Shown here in pieces: positions 40,020 to 51,417 of a stretch of 64,000 nucleotides of DNA; within the stretch, counting starts at the first letter, position 1; each line of letters opens with the position of its first letter. Source of the DNA: JBEVJK01 sp963791325 (GTDB lineage Bacteria; Pseudomonadota; Alphaproteobacteria; Rhizobiales; Rhizobiaceae); assembly GCA_963791325.1 (NCBI GenBank), contig CAWBRU010000006.1, positions 73,533 to 137,532 on the forward strand, read 5' to 3'. Position numbers and translations under genes: made by a program. The notes beneath the pieces are model-generated. The model saw nothing but the letters and a program-made list of their open reading frames with translations, made no database searches and was not told the origin of the DNA.

Positions 40020-43000
40020 TCAGCCTGGACAATCGCCTACCTCGCCTTCGATGGGCAGGAAGAAGCGTCGCCTTTCGCATCCAGTCAATTCGCGTGGAAC
40101 AGTCTGCTTCGCGAAATTGATGAGATCTTGTGGTGTCTGAAAAACCCGGATGAGGCGAATGCCTTCTCCATAGGACGCAATCAGCACCCGGGTTCCATCC
40201 GAATTGAAGGCCGCGCGTGTCGGTACACGCCACCTGTTCTTTTCCTCCGAATTGGCGAGTATCGCCATCTCTCTCCCGGTTGGCGCGTCCCAGAGCCGCG
40301 CTGATCCGTCTTGAGTTGAAGCCGTCAAGACATGGCGGCCGTTGGAGCTGAATTCGGCACTGTCCACCGTACCACTATGCCCTTTGAGCACGACCCTTTG
40401 TTTCCCGTCCAGAGCGCTCCAGATTCGCGCTGTCCCGTCGCGTGAGGCAGTTAATAACGACTGACCGTCGGGGCTGAATGCGACTGTCGTAAGCGCATCT
40501 CGGTGACCTTTGAGAATAGCGACCGTGTTTCCGTCCTTGGCCGACCAAATCCGCGCTGTCCGGTCGAGCGAGGCAGTGGCAACCAATTGACCATCGGGAC
40601 TGAATGCCGCCCCGACGATGCGGCTGTCATGGCCCGTTAGGGCCCTGAGTTCGGTCCCATTTGTTCTCAACACATGCGCGGCGTTGTCGGGGGTGGCGGC
40701 GAGGACAAGATCGCCGGCCCGGTTGAAAACAATTTGCCTGCCAGCTGTCTTGATCGTGGCGACTTCCTCACCTGTCGCTGCGTTCCACAACCGTGCTGTG
40801 CCGCTGGTCGAACTCGCCGCTAGGAGATCTCCTTTCGCACCGAACTGGATCTGAACCAGCCCGCCTGGAGATGCAAATCTGACGATCTCTCTCTTGCTTG
40901 CGACGTCCCAGATGGAGATTTTGCCCGACAGCGACTTAGTGGCAACGCGGTCTCCATCAGGGCTGAACGCCGCGCCATGGACAATCTCGCCTGTGTCGAA
41001 AGCGCCTACCTCGTGGCCGGCTAAGTCCCAGAGGTGTCCTTTGGAATCACCCCCTCCAGTCAGCAAGTGCACGTTGTCGGGACTGAAGGCGGCGAAGGTC
41101 GGCGGCGGTTCCTGACGTAGCGCGGTCGTCAGTATCCCATCGACGTCCCAGAGTTCGGGCGGTGCCATCGTGTGAAGCTGTGAGAAGCTCATTGCTGTCG
41201 ACTGGGTTGAACTCAAGATGCTCAACCAGGTCATGATGGCCGGCGATGGTGGTGAAAAGCGACGCCTGACCGACATCCCAGATACGAAGCGGCCCGTTCA
41301 TGGAAGCGGTTGCAAGAAGGCGGTCGTCAGGGCTGAACGCGCTGTTCATTTCCTGATCCCGGTAATCCGAAGCGATGTCAGCCAGTTTGACGTTCGGGGC
41401 CTCTTGGCCGAGCACATCGACCAAGACCCCCGACTTTCCGTCCCAGATCCTAGCGCTTCCATCGAGCGACACAGTTGCAATTCGGCGGCCGTCATGACTG
41501 AACGCAGTACCATGCAGTTGAGTGTCGCTCTTGTGGCCGCTCAGCCGTGCTATTTCAGTTCCGTTCGATACGTCCCAAAGGACAGGTAAACTTCCATATG
41601 AGATCGTGCCCCACGGGCCTATCAACAGCCGGCTCCCGTCGGGGCTGAATGTGAGCGTGCATGCGTAGGTGCCGACGCGGAATTCATGGATTAGCGTGCC
41701 ATCCTCCGCATTCCAGACAGATACGCCGCGTTCGAATGAAGTGGCGAAGCTTCGATCGTCCGGGCCGAAGCCGGCTGTGTCGTCTCGAATGCTGGCTAAG
41801 CTCAGGATTTTGTCGCCCGTCCAAGGATTCCAGAGCGTGGCCTGAGTGTGTCCACCGGCGGTCAACACTCGATCGCCCTTCGAGTCGAACACTGCTGTTG
41901 GATAGTCGCCGATCGGCCCAAGCACAGTGCGCTGCGCTCCGGAGACGGCATCCCAGATTCGAGCGGTGCCGTCCCTGGCGGCGGTAACCACCAAGCGTCC
42001 ATCCGGACTGAATCCGGCTCTCTCCACGGCCCCGTGGTGACCCTTCAACATTGCAATCTGTCTACCAGTCGCGACGTCCCAAATGCGTGCGGTCTTATCG
42101 TAGGACGCCGTGACGATGCGCTTACCTGATCGATCAAAGGCTGCCTGTGCCACTCCGGCATCGTGTTTGAAGACCGCCGTTTGGCGGTGCATCAGAAGAG
42201 CGTTGAACAGTGCGGCCTCGGCATCAAAAAAATATGGACGCGTGGGGCCAGATCCGCTCTTCGGAAGCGCCTCCAACGCCAACAGGATCGCGGTTTCAGT
42301 ATCGCCGCTCGCCATGGTTTGTCGCGACAGGAACGACAGCGAAAGGGATTGATTGCGGAGTGCCTGATCACGCGCCTCAACGGCCTCCTTTTCGGCCGAC
42401 CTCGCCTTTTCGGCACTCGCCTGCGCCCAGGTCGCTTGCCTCGTTGCGTCTTGTTGTCCCCTTAATCCAACGTACGCACCTCCGGCCGCAAGGAGAGCCA
42501 ACGCAATCGCTACAATCGCGGCATAGCGAGTACGTCGGGCGAGCCGTTCTGCTGAGTCGACGAGTGCCCGCTCGGCCTGCCGGTCCCTTTCCTCTCTGGC
42601 CGCCTGGGCACGAGAAGACGCTTCAATGTACTCGATGAGCCCGTCGTCGACTTCCTCCCGTCTCGACTGAAGCAGCTCCTCGCCTTCAGCAAGACGCTTG
42701 CCGGATGGCAGGAGAAGCTCCGGGTTGCGATTGTCGGCGAGCCAACGGTAGGCGTCGGCCGCAACCCGAGCGCGAGTCTCGAGGAAGCTGCGGTTCGCAT
42801 CAACGATGGCGCTCGCTCGTGGCCAACGGCTCAACAATGCCTCATGTGTTACGCGCACGAAGACCTGCCCTGCGACATCCTCATCGGTGACGAGGAGTCG
42901 GGCGCCGACAAAGGCGTTCACCAGAGCCAGCCGGGCAGGCGTACCCGCCACTTCGCTAAGCAGGGCCGGACGTGCAGTAACTGCTTCATCTCCAGGACGA

Positions 43001-43455
43001 ACCGTAGTGAGGGCGCGCAGCGTTGCCGGCAGGGCCTCCTGAATGTCTGGCGAGAGAGCGTCGAGAACTTCATCGGCGCGGCGCGCGATGGCGCCCTCAA
43101 GGCCGCCGAGAGCACGGTACATTGCGAAGGTCAGCAGTCGGCGGTCTCGCCCCGCCTCGTACAGAGCGTCGAGGACAAATTCGAGAAGTGGCAAAGACCG
43201 TGGGTCGGCAGCCGCTGCCTCTTGCAGAACATCGTCGAGCCGGCCCCGATCGACACTCTCCTCGTAGCGCAGACCGACCGCTCGCGCCGGCTCGCGGATA
43301 ATTTGAGCGATCTCAGGCCCTGTTGGCGGCAAGAGCTCGTAGCTGCCAAGACCGTCCTTCAGCGCCGAAAAGCCAGGAATTTCGCCACAGCGGTGAAAGA
43401 AGTCCGATCGGATTGTCGCAATCACCCAGACCAGTCCGCTGCCGGGCCGCAGCAC
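40020..43455 (-). pseudogene. Membrane STAND NTPase with WD40 propellers, 5'-truncated
   Basis: The product would run from the C-terminal part of a STAND-type NTPase (nSTAND1 pattern: VWVIATIRSDFFHRC, LLPPTGPEIAQIIREPARAV, DPRSLPLLEFVLDALYEAGR, RVTHEALLSRWPRA) through a coiled region and one membrane helix (YAAIVAIALALLAAGGAYVG) to about 14 WD40 repeats, enough for two seven-bladed propellers (pattern VAFSPDGQSLLTASRDGTARIW). One extra base near 41155 shifts the frame between repeats. The N-terminal P-loop and any effector domain are missing: at about 43455 the sequence passes into an integrase on the opposite strand. Proteins of this build act as signal-triggered switches, some in phage defence; that role is only possible here. 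Confidence 0.8.
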
Positions 43456-44611
43456 CCCCAAGAAGCGCCTGACGATCGCCGTCGTCGGCGTGCTGACGCC
43501 GGACGAGGCTCGCGCTCGCGCAAAGGCGATGCTTGCAGAGATCGCCAAGGGCAACGATCCGGGGTCAGACAGGATTGCCGCCCGCAACGAGAAAACGGTC
43601 GCCGACCTGATCGACCTTTATGAGGAGAAGGGCTGCCGCATATTGCGCGGCAAACGTCGTGGCCAGCCGATGAAGCCGCGCAACAAGGCATACACGATCA
43701 ATGCGCTTCGTCATCACGTCGTGCCGCTGATCGGCAAGGAGCGCGTCTCAACAATCACGATCGCCACTATTGACGACATGGCCTCCGCTATCACCGCCGG
43801 CAAGACCGCAAAGGACGAGAAGATCGGGCCGCGCAAGCGCATCATCGTCAGAGGAGGACCGGGCGTCTCGCGTCGCGTGCTGCGCTGCCTGTCGGCCGTC
43901 TTCACCTTCGCCATCGACCGCGGGATCGTGTCGAGCAACCCGGTACAAAAGGCGCCCGTGGACAAGACTGATAATCGTCGCACGCGATTTCTGGACCTGG
44001 ACGAGGTTCGCCGCCTTGGCCGGGCGCTCGACGAGCTGGAGGCCGAGGGTGTCAACCCCAAGGCGATCGATATGGTTCGGCTGTGGGCACTGACTGGTTG
44101 CCGCCGTGACGAGATCGCCGGCCTCAAGTGGAGCGAGATTGACGCGACGCGGGCTTGTCTCCGGCTCGCCGACAGCAAGACCGGCAGGAATGTGCGGCCA
44201 TTGGCGGCACCCGCTCTGGCGTTGCTCGCAACGCTGCCGCGCTCTGCCGACAGCAATGCACCTGGTGGTCTGTCGCCCTGGGTGTTCCCGTCATCTCGCG
44301 GCGACGGGCACTTTCAGGGCACGAAGCGGATTTGGCCGAAGGTCGTAAAGAGGGCCGGCCTGACCGGCGTGACGCCGCACACCCTGCGCCACACATTGGG
44401 CTCGACCGCCGTGTCGTTTGGCGAGACGCTGGCGATGACGGGCGCGATCCTCGGCCAGGCCGATCAGCGCTCGACAAGCATCTATGCGCATGTCCAGCAC
44501 GATCCTGCCGCGCGCGCAGCCGATCGCGCGGTGGGCCCGATTGCTGCGGCTCTCGCCGGCAAACCTGCCGCCAAGCTACTGTCCACCATAGAAAGGAAGG
44601 CTGAAGAATGA
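43456..44611 (+). pseudogene. Tyrosine recombinase (integrase), 5'-truncated
   Basis: A phage-type site-specific integrase. The remaining reading starts around KKRLTIAVVGVLTPDEARAR, in the middle of the arm-binding domain, and lacks the usual first 60 or so residues. The core and catalytic domains are intact: first Arg in LTGCRRDEIAGLKW, HTLRHTLGS, and the nucleophile Tyr in STSIYAHVQ. An internal ATG-like start at 43490 could in principle be used. Its 5' end abuts the 5'-truncated STAND gene head to head, which marks a recombination junction. The stop overlaps the next start (ATGA). Confidence 0.82.
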
Positions 44612-44973
44612 TCGGTACTCAGACACCCACCCAGCTTCGCTTGGCTGCGAACCGGCAGGTGAGCCGTCGGGACGCCATCTTGAGATCGATGGCGCTCGTC
44701 CATGGTGAGCTCAGCGTGAAGGCTCACATCCTCCGGGGATTATGGCGCAGTGGCCAGCGCGCGGAAGCTCACGTCCTGCTGCGCTTCTTCACGACCGGCT
44801 CGTTCACAAGAGGATCGGATGGTTTGGCGGCCCCGCCGAGATCGATTGAGTGCCGGGCTGTGAAGGGGCCTGACGGGCCCCAGTCAGTACGAGTGCCGAG
44901 ATGGGAGATCGCGCTCTTTGTCAACGATCTGCTCTATGGTCTGCGCCTCGAAAGCCGGCGTTACGATTGCTGA
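44608..44973 (+). CDS. Integrase-coupled hypothetical protein
   Basis: A frame of 121 codons that starts within the integrase stop codon and is therefore translationally coupled. The first 65 residues look coding (RLAANRQVSRRDAILRSMAL, GELSVKAHILRGLWRSGQRA). The last 50 are proline- and arginine-rich and probably non-native, because the sequence then passes into the truncated carrier gene. It could be an excisionase-like or accessory protein of the integrase module; there is no recognised domain. Confidence 0.4.
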   Translation: MIGTQTPTQLRLAANRQVSRRDAILRSMALVHGELSVKAHILRGLWRSGQRAEAHVLLRFFTTGSFTRGSDGLAAPPRSIECRAVKGPDGPQSVRVPRWEIALFVNDLLYGLRLESRRYDC

Positions 44974-45853
44974 TGGCATTGGCATGCGCCTGCTCCTGCT
45001 GCGGCTCGTGCTGGCGGCAACTATTGCCTACACGTTGTGGTACGCCAAACGGGTGAAGGCCGATCCCTCAAAATCGCTATGCGGCATCAGCGCCGACGAT
45101 GCAGCACTTGCCCAAGCCGATGCGCAGGCTCCAGAACCCCTGACGGGGCGTCACAAGCTGATTATTGCTCTTGTTGCGTTTACGTTTGTACTGCTTACAT
45201 TCTCAATCATTCCGTGGGGCGCCATACTCAACAACACCCTGGTAGACCCCGAGACGCACGAAACCATCGCTGGCGCCGCGTTTTCGTGGGAACTTGGCTG
45301 GTGGCTCCCTGAGTTGTCGGCACTCTTCTTCGTCATGGCGATCGTTATTGGCGCAGTTGGACGCTTGGGCGAAGCCGGGACTGCCCGAGCCTTCATCAAA
45401 GGCGTCGTCGATTTCACTGGGCCTGCATTCCTCGTCACTTTGGCGCGGGGCGTATCGGTGATAATGACCAACACAAAGACCATCGACACCGTTCTCAACG
45501 CGATGGAAGGGTTGGTGACCGGCACGTCGAATATCGTGTTTGTCATGCTCACATTCATCGTGTCCCTGCCGCTCTCCTTCCTCGTGGGCGGGGGAGCAGC
45601 GGGAACGGCGCTCACCATGCCGGTCCTCGCACCCCTGGGTGATTTCGCGGAAATCGACAGGTCATTAGTGATTACGACATGGGCAGCCGCAGGCGGCTGG
45701 CTCCGTCTCATTCTTCCAATCAATGCAATTCTGATCGCCGGGCTTGCACTCGCCAAAGTAGGTTTCCACCAGTATGTCAAATTCATCCTGCCGTTGATGG
45801 GCATCTTACTCGTCGTCATCGTCGTCGTGCTCTCGATCGGAGCGATTTTATAG
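44974..45853 (+). pseudogene. YfcC/DcuC-type C4-dicarboxylate carrier, N-terminal half missing
   Basis: The C-terminal part of a membrane carrier of the YfcC (anaerobic C4-dicarboxylate) superfamily. It begins abruptly at GIGMRLLLLRLVLAATIAYT and KRVKADPSKS and continues through six or so membrane segments (LIIALVAFTFVLLTFSIIPW, GAVGRLGEAGTARAFIKGVV, LVGGGAAGTALTMPVLAPLG) to the normal C-terminus. The first 200 or so residues are gone, cut at the distal edge of the integrase module. It is followed 33 bases later by an aminopeptidase gene, which suggests an original peptide- or amino-acid-use operon. Confidence 0.75.
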
Positions 45854-45886
45854 CGCTGGTTCTGAATCCGTCAGGGGAGTTCCAAA

Positions 45887-47417
45887 ATGGCCTCTCGCAA
45901 CCCAGACCACAATCTGCTGGTCACACCGTCTCTCGATCCTTCTTCGAGAGTTGTAGTCACCGCAAGCTCATCGCCGCCGGCATCGGCCACCGCATACGGC
46001 ATTCTGGTCGCCAGGAATGGGACGGTCCCGGATGAACTCGGCATAGGCCGCGACCGGCTTGAGGCGGCCGGCTTCGATGCAAAAATAGGATCTGCCCTCG
46101 TTCTAGCGTCGCCCGACGGCCCAGTTTTGGTGGCCGTAGGTGTGGGGAAGTATTCGAAATCTCGATGCCTCGGGCCTGAGGGACGCTGCGGCGGTTTTCG
46201 CGCGCAGTGTGTCATCCCATTCAGCTGTAGCCCTGAAACTGGGCGTCAGCCCGGTGCTAAATGTCGAAGAAGCGGCGCGGGCGGCCACCGAAGGTATTCT
46301 GCTTGCGCGTTACCTTTACAACCCGCTCCGGCGTAGAGCGAAGGGGACGCAGCTTGGCGAACTAACCGTTGTTGTGGAAACTGATGCGCTGGAGCTGGCC
46401 AGAAGCGGGGCCAGGCGCGGCCATTTGTTCGCGGGCGCGCAGATGCTGGCGCGCGATTTCGCTAATACGCCACATAGTCATTTGAATGCATCGCGTTTCG
46501 CTGACATTGCCGTGGCAATCGGAAAGCAAAAGGGGTTCGGTGTAGAGATCTTCGACAAAGATGCTCTGATTGCACTTGGTTGTGGTGGTTTGCTCGGGGT
46601 GAATGCCGGCAGTGTCGAGCCTCCCCGCATGGTTAAGCTCAGCTATAAGCCGGCAGCGCCCATGGGCAGCCTGGCATTTGTCGGAAAAGGCATAATGTAC
46701 GATTCCGGGGGTATCAGCCTAAAGCCGAGTGATCCGGTACACGCGCAAATGAAGAACGACATGTCTGGTGCAGCCGCTGTCCTGGCTGCGGTCTCGATCT
46801 TGGCGGACTTGGATGCGCCCACTGGAGTCACCGGTTTTCTGATGTGTACCGACAACATGCCGTCAGGCAGTGCGATGGCCCTGGGCGATGTGTTGACTAT
46901 GAGGGGCGGCACTAAGGTTGAGGTGGTGGACACCGATGCCGAGGGCCGCCTGGTTATGGCCGACGCTCTGACGCTGGCTGCGGAAGTAAAAGTCGACGCC
47001 ATTGTTGACATCGCAACTCTCACCGGTTCGTGTCTACGCGCCCTGGGCTCCGATCTGGCTGGACTGGTTGGTAACAACCAAGCTCTTGTCGAACAAGTCA
47101 AGGCTTCAGCCGAAACGACCGGAGAACCGGTCTGGGAGTTGCCGCTCTACAAGCCGTATTTAAAGATGCTCGAATTTGGCGTTGCTGATCTCCGGAACTG
47201 CGCGCCTGTGGGTAAGCCGGATGCGATATTGGCCTCGCTGTTTCTCGCTCAATTCGTCGGCGAACTTCCGTGGGCGCACCTCGATATATGCGGAACTGCC
47301 CAGACCGATGAGGATCGCACTTGGCATCCAGCTGGGTGCTCTGGCTTTGGTGCCAGGTTGCTTGCCGACTTAGCCGTACGCTTCAGGCCAGCTCCCCTTG
47401 ATAAACGAGGGTCGTAG
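45887..47417 (+). pseudogene. M17 leucyl aminopeptidase, one frameshift
   Basis: A cytosolic two-metal leucyl aminopeptidase of about 510 residues. The N-terminal macro-like domain starts MASRNPDHNLL. The catalytic domain shows FVGKGIMYDSGGISLKP, MKNDMSGAAAVLAA, and the family signature DTDAEGRLVMADAL. One extra A near 46156 (GAAAT where GAAT fits) separates the two frames after GVGKYS. All metal ligands are present downstream, so a single error or mutation inactivates it. AGGGGAG precedes the ATG at 45887. It directly follows the truncated carrier gene. Confidence 0.85.
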
Positions 47418-48321
47418 GTCGTCAAGTAATGGGCATCTTCCAGCCTGTTCCACTGAACTCGTCATCGAAGAAGGACGTTCAAGGCGAACTCTCTAACTGG
47501 CAGACCAGGGGAAATCTATAGGTGCAGCGTGATGTCCGCTTACGGCTAAGCTAGTCAGGAGTGTGACTCCAGCGATTTCGGCTACTTCATCGACCTACCT
47601 GAAAGAGATCTTGCCTACCCTGGGGATCGGCACAATGTGCTCTCATAATTGACGTTTGCCGTAGGAGCTGTAGAAAGTCGCCCGTTGTTCGATCTGGTAG
47701 GCTGGGTTACCCCGAACCGAGCCCCTGCTGGCAACCATTCGAGGCCGCGATCGCGGGGCATCGCCTTTTTTGCGCCGTTCGTGAGCCCGCTGCGTCAGCG
47801 TGCTTCGACGGGGCAAGGATCCGGTGTCGGAGCAGCCGAACCCCGGCAGTGCCGTCGTTGAAATCCGAGATGTTCAGCCGGTGGTGAAAAGAGCTTCGCT
47901 TGCGGCTCTAACGTCCAATCGGCGCCCAGGCGGACCGGATAGCCGCTATTCAAGTGAAGCGCCAACGGTCACTGCCACGGCCTCGCCGTCGCGCGCGGCA
48001 GGCCGTCCGACGCTAAGTTGTTGATTTCATCGCACGCCCAACCGGACTCGAAACCGTGTCTCCGCCGCGAAAGGCCCGCCCATGACAGCCTGGACGCCGA
48101 CCTCCCTTGGTAACGACCTTGTAACTATCGCAAGAGCCAGCTGGCAGTCGAATAGCACAAGGCCTAGGCTCAACCCACTCGACCATTTTCGACAACGCCT
48201 CAAGGCGGAGTTATGCTTCCGCGGCACTTGAGTTTGCCGGAAATAGGCTCACAAGCAGCCCTCCGAGTGGACAAGCTGCGGGAAGGCCACGCAGGTTCGA
48301 GCGATCAAATGGGAGGAACCT
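47418..48321. other. Intergenic region, nothing recognised
   Basis: About 900 bases with only short, uncorrelated frames on both strands. I found no tRNA, repeat or IS end. Its length and lack of coding signal fit decayed DNA between two acquired segments. Confidence 0.35.
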
Positions 48322-48537
48322 ATGTCGAATAGCGTCTATAAGATCATTGAACTAGTCGGCACGAGCACCAGGTCTTGGGACGACGCCGCGCGGGCCGCTG
48401 TCGAACGCGCATCGAGTAGCTTGCGTGACTTGCGCATCGCGGAGGTCGTGAAACTCGACCTCCAGCTCAAGGACGGGAAGGTAGAGGCCTACCGTGCCAG
48501 GGTGAGTGTCTCCTTTAAATACGAGGACAAAGCCTAG
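48322..48537 (+). CDS. Dodecin (flavin storage protein)
   Basis: A 71-residue protein of the dodecin family, which forms dodecameric shells that store flavin. The sequence starts MSNSVYKIIELVGTSTRSWD, with the Trp that stacks on flavin, and continues ERASSSLRDLRIAEVVKLDL and VSVSFKYED. The length and the pattern of three beta strands around one helix are standard. A strong ribosome-binding site (GGGAGG) precedes the ATG. It stands alone. Confidence 0.93.
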   Translation: MSNSVYKIIELVGTSTRSWDDAARAAVERASSSLRDLRIAEVVKLDLQLKDGKVEAYRARVSVSFKYEDKA

Positions 48538-50468
48538 GACCCGACCCGGCACTCAATCGAACAGCGACGCCGGGCCGGACCAACAGCGTTCGATAGCCGC
48601 CGCTCGGCCTTAGCTGGGGTAAGATCTGCCCTGGAGTTGTGCTAGGATAGGGCACCCGCGACTTTTCTGCGTCAAAGCGGTTGGGAGCGATCGCCACGTT
48701 CAATCCGATCTCCATCACGGCCGATCGGCTCGGCAACGGTTCGATCCCACCACGGCGAAAGGCTCGGGTGCGGTCGCACCGAATGAACTTGCAGTAGTTG
48801 TCTTGCCTGGAGAGACGTGTATCCGCACCAGAGTGGGATCAGTATCGTTCCATATGGGCCCATTCCTCCGGTATCGGGGGCCATTTTTCGTCAAGCCCCA
48901 ATGCCTTCTTGAGAGCTCCCCGATTGCATCACGTGCCTCATCGAGGCCTATGCCTCGGTCCCGCGCTTTTGTCCCCCTCGAAATGATGGCGGCTCAATTG
49001 GGACTGCTCTCGCAAGGCCTTTGATGTATCGACGAGAGCCCAAGGAGGGCAGCCGTTTCTTCAACGTTTCCAAGATCTTGCAAAGCTCATAATAGCTGTA
49101 GTTGCAATCAAAGTTGCCGTCGTCCGGAGCGCATCTCGCGCCTCGACCCAGACGCGTAAGGACCACCTGCCGGCCCGCGTCGGCTCGCTGAGCGTATTCC
49201 TACACAATGAAGCATCGTTCGCTGAGATTGCGCCAATGCGACCCGAGCTCAACGATGCGATTGGCGTCGTCCTCATGCCGAAATCTTCTCGGTTGCCTAC
49301 ACCATGAGAGATCGAGCTACGGTGAGGCGATTATAGGTCGCGACTAGCGCCATGCTGGCCTTTGCGGCTCTGCTCGCGTCACTCAGGGTCAAGATCAGTT
49401 GCTGAGTGGTGAACATATGCGCCCCGGCCGGGTCAATGTCGTCAAGCGCATCCAGTTCGCGCAGCGGATCCGGTATGTGCTCGGCTTTGGCCATGACGCG
49501 AGCCTCTTGGCGCTTGGCTGAGCGGTCGCTGCCGACGGTGCAACGTCGGTCGGCCGCGCTAAGACATCGGGCGGCTAGTCAGGTCGTCAAGTGCCGCCGG
49601 ATCGGACGCTTCTTACTCGGGGCGACGCGAGGGTAGGCCAGCGCCTTCTGGCCGGTCGGACCCCACATTGCCCCCTACCTCCGCCACCGGGATCGACCCC
49701 GGGGCCGCCTGGTGCCGGGACGCATATCCGCCTTGGCTCAGGCAACAGCGAAGGCAGACCTGTGGGGAAGAACCATGGGTTCTGCCCGAAGGGGACGCAT
49801 TCATGCTTCTCCCTGGGTGCCGACTGGCGGGATGGCGCGCGGCGTCCGGGTTTCCGTCATCACAGATTATGCAACCAGTGGTTGGCACAGCATGGGGAGA
49901 TGCCGAGGGGCGTCCACAGCTGCAAGGCGGTGAGGAAGTGCGACTTCTGCTCCAGCCCGGTTAACCCCGTCTTGTTGGTGTAGTTTACGCCGCTGCGACG
50001 CTTAGCCGATGGCGAGCGGGTACCAGCTCCGCTCATGCCAGCTGGCCAACCCGGGGGCACTTCGGCGGACGGGGGCGCGGGCGAATTTGTGGTGGGCCAC
50101 CTCCTCGACGACAGCTTGTCGAGGTCAACGACGCGATCACGTTCTGCAACGCGGCGACTGCGCGGATTCTGGCCTGCATGTCACACGCTCTGAACGCGAA
50201 TTTGGAGCGGCGTCCCGAATTTCCTGGCTGAACCGGGCGCGCTGCGGCGAGCGCGGGTTATACAACCTAACGCGCCGACAACTCTCCTTGATTTGAGCAA
50301 TAGCCCCCTCGGCTCTGCCGCGTCGATCTAATCTGCCTTGACTGCTCAATGCGATGCCGTAGCCTGCTGTCGTGCCATGCAGCATAAGAGCGCGCGCCGG
50401 GCACCTTGTTTTTGCCGCTCACCATAACCGGCGATCTGGCCTAGCCGTAACGCCGAGAAAGGGTCCGC
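48538..50468. other. 1.9-kb region with no recognisable intact gene
   Basis: Apart from one small frame (49297-49494), I cannot support a gene in this stretch. On the reverse strand near 48790-48940 a reading (GLDEARDAIGELSRRHWGLT, WNDTDPTLVRIHV) looks like part of a protein but has no start or family. Around 49680-50300 the plus strand has several overlapping frames without homology that I know. It appears to be decayed or rearranged DNA. Confidence 0.4.
49297..49494 (-). CDS. Small hypothetical protein
   Basis: A 65-residue frame: MAKAEHIPDPLRELDALDDI, then a helical second half (QLILTLSDASRAAKASMALV). AGAGGC lies a few bases upstream of the ATG. Its composition is protein-like and unlike the shadow frames around it, but no family was recognised and it stands alone in a region of decayed DNA. 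Confidence 0.4.
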   Translation of the reverse strand: MAKAEHIPDPLRELDALDDIDPAGAHMFTTQQLILTLSDASRAAKASMALVATYNRLTVARSLMV

Positions 50469-51074
50469 ATGAGCCGCCGTAATGTCGCTATTCTGATCTT
50501 CGATGACGTCGAAATCCTCGATTTCGCCGGGCCGTATGAGGTCTTTGCCACTACGCGCCAGCATGATCCTGAGCCGCCGTTTTTCGTCTACACCGTCGCC
50601 GAGAAGTCTGAGCCGGTGTCGGCGCGCAATGGCCTGAGCGTCAACCCGCGCTATTCTATTTACGACTGCCCGAATCCCGACATTGTGCTGGTCCCCGGCG
50701 GACGCGGCACGCGGACGATCATTTACAATCAGGCAGTACTTGACTGGATCAAGAAGGTCAACGGCATGACCGACCTGACGCTGTCGGTCTGCACTGGCGC
50801 GCTGGTGCTGGGCAAGGCGGGGCTGCTCGACGGGCTGGCGGCGACGACCTATCACACGGCGTTTGAGGAGCTAAAGGCGGTCGCGCCGAACACGGTGCAG
50901 CGTCCCGACGAGCGCTGGGTCGATAACGGCCGGATCGTCACCTCGGCGGGCGTCTCGGCAGGCATCGACATGTCGCTGTACGTCGTCGGCAAGCTGCTCG
51001 GCGCGGCGCAGGCCGACGAGACGGCCCACTACATGGAGTACGAGCACTGGCACGGTATGCCGGTGGAAGAATAG
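50469..51074 (+). CDS. DJ-1/PfpI family protein (isocyanide hydratase-like)
   Basis: An intact 201-residue protein of the class I glutamine-amidotransferase-like DJ-1/PfpI family. It shows AILIFDDVEILDFAGPYEVF near the start, VLVPGGRGTR, and the nucleophile elbow LSVCTGALVLGKAG with the reactive Cys. The end has TSAGVSAGIDMSLYVVGKLL. Members include isocyanide hydratases and the N-terminal domains of AraC-type regulators; this one has no DNA-binding domain. Chemistry on a small nitrogen compound or stress protection are both possible. Confidence 0.88.
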   Translation: MSRRNVAILIFDDVEILDFAGPYEVFATTRQHDPEPPFFVYTVAEKSEPVSARNGLSVNPRYSIYDCPNPDIVLVPGGRGTRTIIYNQAVLDWIKKVNGMTDLTLSVCTGALVLGKAGLLDGLAATTYHTAFEELKAVAPNTVQRPDERWVDNGRIVTSAGVSAGIDMSLYVVGKLLGAAQADETAHYMEYEHWHGMPVEE

Positions 51075-51417
51075 AAACGAGAGGCGAGAAACGAGATCAA
51101 CGGTGCCCGCCTCGGGTTCGCCTATCTCGAAGGTCGGAGCAACAAGCTTCGGCGCTGAGAGGCCCCGCATGACGCTTTACTGGTGCAAGCGGCCTTGCTC
51201 TGGCACTCGCGTCGTATTTTCGCCGATGCGCAAATGCCTAGACACTGGACCTATCACAGCGAGGCACTAGCACGTCTTCCTAGAAGTTTGCCACCAACCG
51301 ATCGGGTACCGTCGCAAGCATTGATAGCCGAGCTGCACCGGCGACGCAGGGCCGGCGGACCCAACCAACAAACCGCAGCCGGGTCGGACGCTCAACATTT
51401 TGGAAGGAACACGAGAC
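51075..51417. other. Intergenic region upstream of the amino-acid ABC locus
   Basis: About 340 bases without a supportable gene. The ribosome-binding site GGAAGGA for the next gene lies at its end. No clear operator was seen. Confidence 0.35.
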
